Positions 37,141 through 39,710 of a DNA stretch of 39,710 nt are shown piece by piece. Each line of letters begins with the position of its first letter. The stretch's first letter is position 1. A program made the translations under genes and the position numbers. The stretch comes from Bradyrhizobium sp. STM 3809 (lineage in GTDB: Bacteria; Pseudomonadota; Alphaproteobacteria; Rhizobiales; Xanthobacteraceae). Under the pieces are notes generated by a model. That model was not told the origin of the DNA and made no database searches. It worked only from the letters and a program-made list of their open reading frames with translations. The stretch is taken from positions 1 through 39,710 of the forward strand of contig NZ_CAFJ01000106.1 in assembly GCF_000239795.1 (NCBI RefSeq). Direction: 5' to 3'.

Positions 37141-38688
37141 ATGAGCGATGCGGTGGTCCATCAGGCGGTGAGCGCGGAAAGCAGCGCGGCAGCAGGCATG
37201 CCCGCGCAGCCGGAGGCGCTCGGCTGTCACGCCGGCAAGGCCGAGCTCAGGAAGGCGGCCGATGCCGCCGGCAAGAGCGAGGTGCTGGCGCGCTACGCGG
37301 CCGACTATCCGGCCGGCCCGCACGATCAGCCGCAGAGCATGTGTCCGGCCTTCGGCTCGCTGCGCGTGGGCCTGCGCATGCGCCGCACCGCGACCGTGCT
37401 GTCAGGCTCGGCCTGCTGCGTCTACGGCCTCACCTTCACCTCGCACTTCTACGGCGCGCGGCGGAGCGTCGGCTACGTCCCGTTCAACTCGGAGACGCTG
37501 GTCACCGGCAAGCTGTTCGAGGACATCCGCGACGCGGTGTTCAAGCTGGCGGACCCTGCGAATTACGACTGCGTCGTCATCATCAATCTCTGCGTCCCCA
37601 CCGCTTCGGGCGTGCCGCTGCAGATTCTCCCGAAGGAGATCAACGGCGTCCGCATCATCGGCATCGACGTCCCCGGCTTCGGCGTGCCGACCCATGCCGA
37701 AGCCAAGGACGTGCTCGCCGGCGCCATGCTGAACTATGCGCGACGCGAGGCGGAGCAGGGACCGGTGCAGGCGCCGCGCGCCCCGCGCGGCGACAAGCCG
37801 ACGATCACCTTGCTCGGCGAGATGTTCCCGGCCGATCCCGTAGGCATCGGCATGCTGCTGGCGCCACTCGGCCTCGCTGCCGGACCCACCGTGCCGACGC
37901 GCGAATGGCGCGAGCTCTATGGCGCGCTGGACTGCGCGGCGGTCGCCGCGATCCATCCGTTCTACACGGCCTCGATCCGCGAGTTCGAGGCGGCGGGCCG
38001 GCCGATCATCGGTTCTGCGCCGGTCGGCTGCGACGGCACGGCGGATTGGCTCGAAGCGATAGGCCAAGCGTGTGGCGTCGGCCGTGCACAGATCGATGCG
38101 GCCAAGAACGCGGTGCTGCCGGCGATCCGCGGCGCGCTCGCGGCGACGCCGATTCGCGGCCGCATCACGCTGTCGGGCTATGAGGGCTCCGAGCTGCTAG
38201 TCGGGCGCCTGCTGGTCGAGAGCGGCGCGGATCTGCGCTATGTCGGCACGGCTTGCCCGCGCACGCGCTGGTCGGAGGCCGACTGCGCCTGGCTGGAGAG
38301 CCGCGGTGTGCGGGTGCAGTACCGCGCCTCGCTGGAGCAGGATCTCGCTGCGGTCGACGAGTTCGCGCCGGATCTCGCGATCGGCACCACGCCGGTGGTG
38401 CAGAAGGCCAAGGCACGGGCGATCCCGTCGCTCTACTTCACCAACCTCATTTCGGCGCGGCCGCTGTTCGGCATCTCCGGCGCCGGCTCGCTGGCGCAGG
38501 TGGTCAATGCCGCGATCGGCGGCAAGGCCCGCTTCGACGAGATGCGCGACTTCTTCGAAGGTGTCGGTGAAGGCGACGCCGCGGGCGTCTGGCAGGGCAC
38601 CCCTGTCGCCCGTCCCGACTTCCGCGACAAGTACCGCAAGGCGGTCGCGGCGCAGGCCAAGAAGCGCAAGTCCGAGGAGATGGTGTAA
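37141..38688 (+). CDS. bchY: BchY, chlorophyllide a reductase subunit Y
   Basis: This 515-aa NifD/K-like subunit forms, with BchZ, the catalytic part that reduces ring B (C7-C8) of chlorophyllide. Candidate cluster cysteines are C68 (SMCPAFG), C92/C93 (SACCVYG) and C151 (NLCVPTASG). The segment [22 protein letters not shown] is typical of BchY. ATG at 37141 is preferred; a GTG at 37126 is in frame and would add five residues. The last codon shares a base with the bchZ start (TAATG). Confidence 0.95.
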   Translation: MSDAVVHQAVSAESSAAAGMPAQPEALGCHAGKAELRKAADAAGKSEVLARYAADYPAGPHDQPQSMCPAFGSLRVGLRMRRTATVLSGSACCVYGLTFTSHFYGARRSVGYVPFNSETLVTGKLFEDIRDAVFKLADPANYDCVVIINLCVPTASGVPLQILPKEINGVRIIGIDVPGFGVPTHAEAKDVLAGAMLNYARREAEQGPVQAPRAPRGDKPTITLLGEMFPADPVGIGMLLAPLGLAAGPTVPTREWRELYGALDCAAVAAIHPFYTASIREFEAAGRPIIGSAPVGCDGTADWLEAIGQACGVGRAQIDAAKNAVLPAIRGALAATPIRGRITLSGYEGSELLVGRLLVESGADLRYVGTACPRTRWSEADCAWLESRGVRVQYRASLEQDLAAVDEFAPDLAIGTTPVVQKAKARAIPSLYFTNLISARPLFGISGAGSLAQVVNAAIGGKARFDEMRDFFEGVGEGDAAGVWQGTPVARPDFRDKYRKAVAAQAKKRKSEEMV

Positions 38689-39710
38689 TGCTGATCCTCG
38701 ACCACGATCGCGCCGGCGGCTATTGGGGCTCGGTCTACGCGTTCACCGCGATCAAGGGCCTGCAGGTCATCATCGACGGCCCGGTCGGCTGCGAGAATCT
38801 GCCGGTGACCTCGGTGCTGCACTACACCGACGGCCTGCCGCCGCACGAGCTGCCGATCGTCGTCACTGGCCTCGGCGAGGACGAACTCGGCCAGAAGGGC
38901 ACCGAGCAGGCCATGAAGCGCGCTCGCGCCGCGCTTGATCCGGACCTGCCGGCGGTCGTCGTCACCGGCTCGATCGCCGAGATGATCGGCGGCGGCGTGA
39001 CGCCCGAAGGTTCCAACATCAAGCGCTTCCTGCCGCGCACCATCGACGAGGATCAGTGGCAGAGCGCCAATCGTGCGCTGAGCTGGCTGTGGAGCGAATA
39101 CGGCTCGCGCAAGATCCCCGAGCGCAAGCCGCGCGCCGAGGGCGAAAAGCCGCGCGTCAACATCATCGGGCCGCTCTACGGCACCTTCAACATGCCGTCG
39201 GATCTCGCCGAGATTCGCCGCCTGGTCGAAGGCATCGGCGCCGAGATCAACATGGTGTTTCCGCTCGGCAGCCACGTCGCCGACGTCCCGAAGCTGGTCA
39301 ATGCCGACGTCAACATCTGCATGTACCGCGAGTTCGGCCGCCTGCTGTGCGAGACCCTGGAGCGGCCCTATCTGCAGGCGCCGATCGGATTGCATTCGAC
39401 GACGAAATTCCTGCGCTCGCTCGGCGAACTGACCGGGCTCGATCCCGAGCCGTTCATCGCACGTGAGAAGCACACCACGATCAAGCCGGTGTGGGATCTC
39501 TGGCGCTCGGTGACGCAGGACTTCTTCGGCACCGCGAGCTTCGGCATCGTCGCCTCCGAGACCTACGCGCGAGGCTTGCGCAATTTCCTGGAGACCGAAC
39601 TCGGACTGCCCTGCAATTTCGCGATCTCGCGCTGTGCAGGAGCTAAGACCGACAATGATTCGATCCGCAAGATGATCCACGAGCGGCCGCCGCTGGTGCT
39701 GTTTGGCAGC
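38688..39710 (+). CDS. bchZ: BchZ, chlorophyllide a reductase subunit Z (3' end beyond window)
   Basis: The frame opens [26 protein letters not shown] and stays open for 341 codons to the window edge, so the gene is cut. It is NifK/BchB-like. An early C35 in [21 protein letters not shown] is at the cluster-ligand position, and [21 protein letters not shown] starts the second Rossmann-like domain. Its ATG overlaps the bchY stop by one base, giving tight coupling with its partner. Family members are about 460-490 aa, so roughly a quarter to a third is missing. Confidence 0.95.
   Translation, partial: MLILDHDRAGGYWGSVYAFTAIKGLQVIIDGPVGCENLPVTSVLHYTDGLPPHELPIVVTGLGEDELGQKGTEQAMKRARAALDPDLPAVVVTGSIAEMIGGGVTPEGSNIKRFLPRTIDEDQWQSANRALSWLWSEYGSRKIPERKPRAEGEKPRVNIIGPLYGTFNMPSDLAEIRRLVEGIGAEINMVFPLGSHVADVPKLVNADVNICMYREFGRLLCETLERPYLQAPIGLHSTTKFLRSLGELTGLDPEPFIAREKHTTIKPVWDLWRSVTQDFFGTASFGIVASETYARGLRNFLETELGLPCNFAISRCAGAKTDNDSIRKMIHERPPLVLFGS

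Noticed and set aside
36097..38688. Possibility that the X/Y genes are nitrogenase nifH/nifD
   Set aside because: They have a P-loop and cysteine pattern shared with NifH. The N-terminal extension, the partner sequences and the adjacent bchC identify chlorophyllide reductase.

Overview
The window reads as GC-rich alphaproteobacterial chromosome. It combines a spirilloxanthin-type carotenoid and bacteriochlorophyll gene cluster, a histidine-utilisation cluster with HutF, solute ABC transporters, and short proteins and extragenic palindromes of a kind familiar from Bradyrhizobium. The best guess is a photosynthetic Bradyrhizobium or close relative (inference from gene content; no database search was possible).

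Layout. (1) 1-1644: accessory genes, including a thioredoxin-reductase-like flavoprotein (471-1370) and two short uncharacterised ORFs. (2) 1706-7967, minus strand: a six-gene operon with a TIM-barrel sugar isomerase/epimerase-like protein, then an Opp/Dpp-type ABC importer in the order binding protein, two ATPases, two permeases. (3) 8177-12389: a secreted protein of unknown function, a beta-propeller protein, a TPR/winged-helix regulator divergent from a DUF899 protein, and a small membrane protein. (4) 12681-15416, minus strand: a NitT/TauT-type ABC transporter. (5) 15551-22176: the hut locus, with hutC-hutF on the minus strand and hutI-hutH-hutU on the plus strand, and a candidate HutC operator between them. 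Together these take histidine to N-formylglutamate; hutG is not in the window. (6) 22261-39710: the photosynthesis cluster. It holds bchI-bchD (Mg-chelatase subunits), an extra alpha/beta hydrolase, bchO, crtI-crtB, a 47-aa membrane microprotein, crtD-crtC (minus), crtE, crtF, then bchC-bchX-bchY-bchZ; bchZ runs off the right edge.

How the photosynthesis genes fit together. CrtE makes GGPP, CrtB joins two GGPP into phytoene, CrtI desaturates it, and CrtC, CrtD and CrtF hydrate, desaturate and O-methylate the ends toward spirilloxanthin. BchI/BchD (with BchH elsewhere) insert Mg into protoporphyrin. BchX/Y/Z reduce ring B of chlorophyllide and BchC oxidises the 3-hydroxyethyl group. Four perfect TGT-N12-ACA sites, the PpsR/CrtJ recognition pattern, lie before crtI, between crtD and crtE (two), and before bchC. 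This implies shared redox/light repression. I saw no such site between hutU and bchI.

The main systems are known ones. The points most worth a second look are crtC, which has no ordinary start codon near its expected N-terminus and overlaps crtD out of frame; the extra hydrolase between bchD and bchO; the microprotein after crtB; the hut-bch junction; and a cysteine cluster in BchI. No tRNA, rRNA, CRISPR array or transposase gene was recognised.
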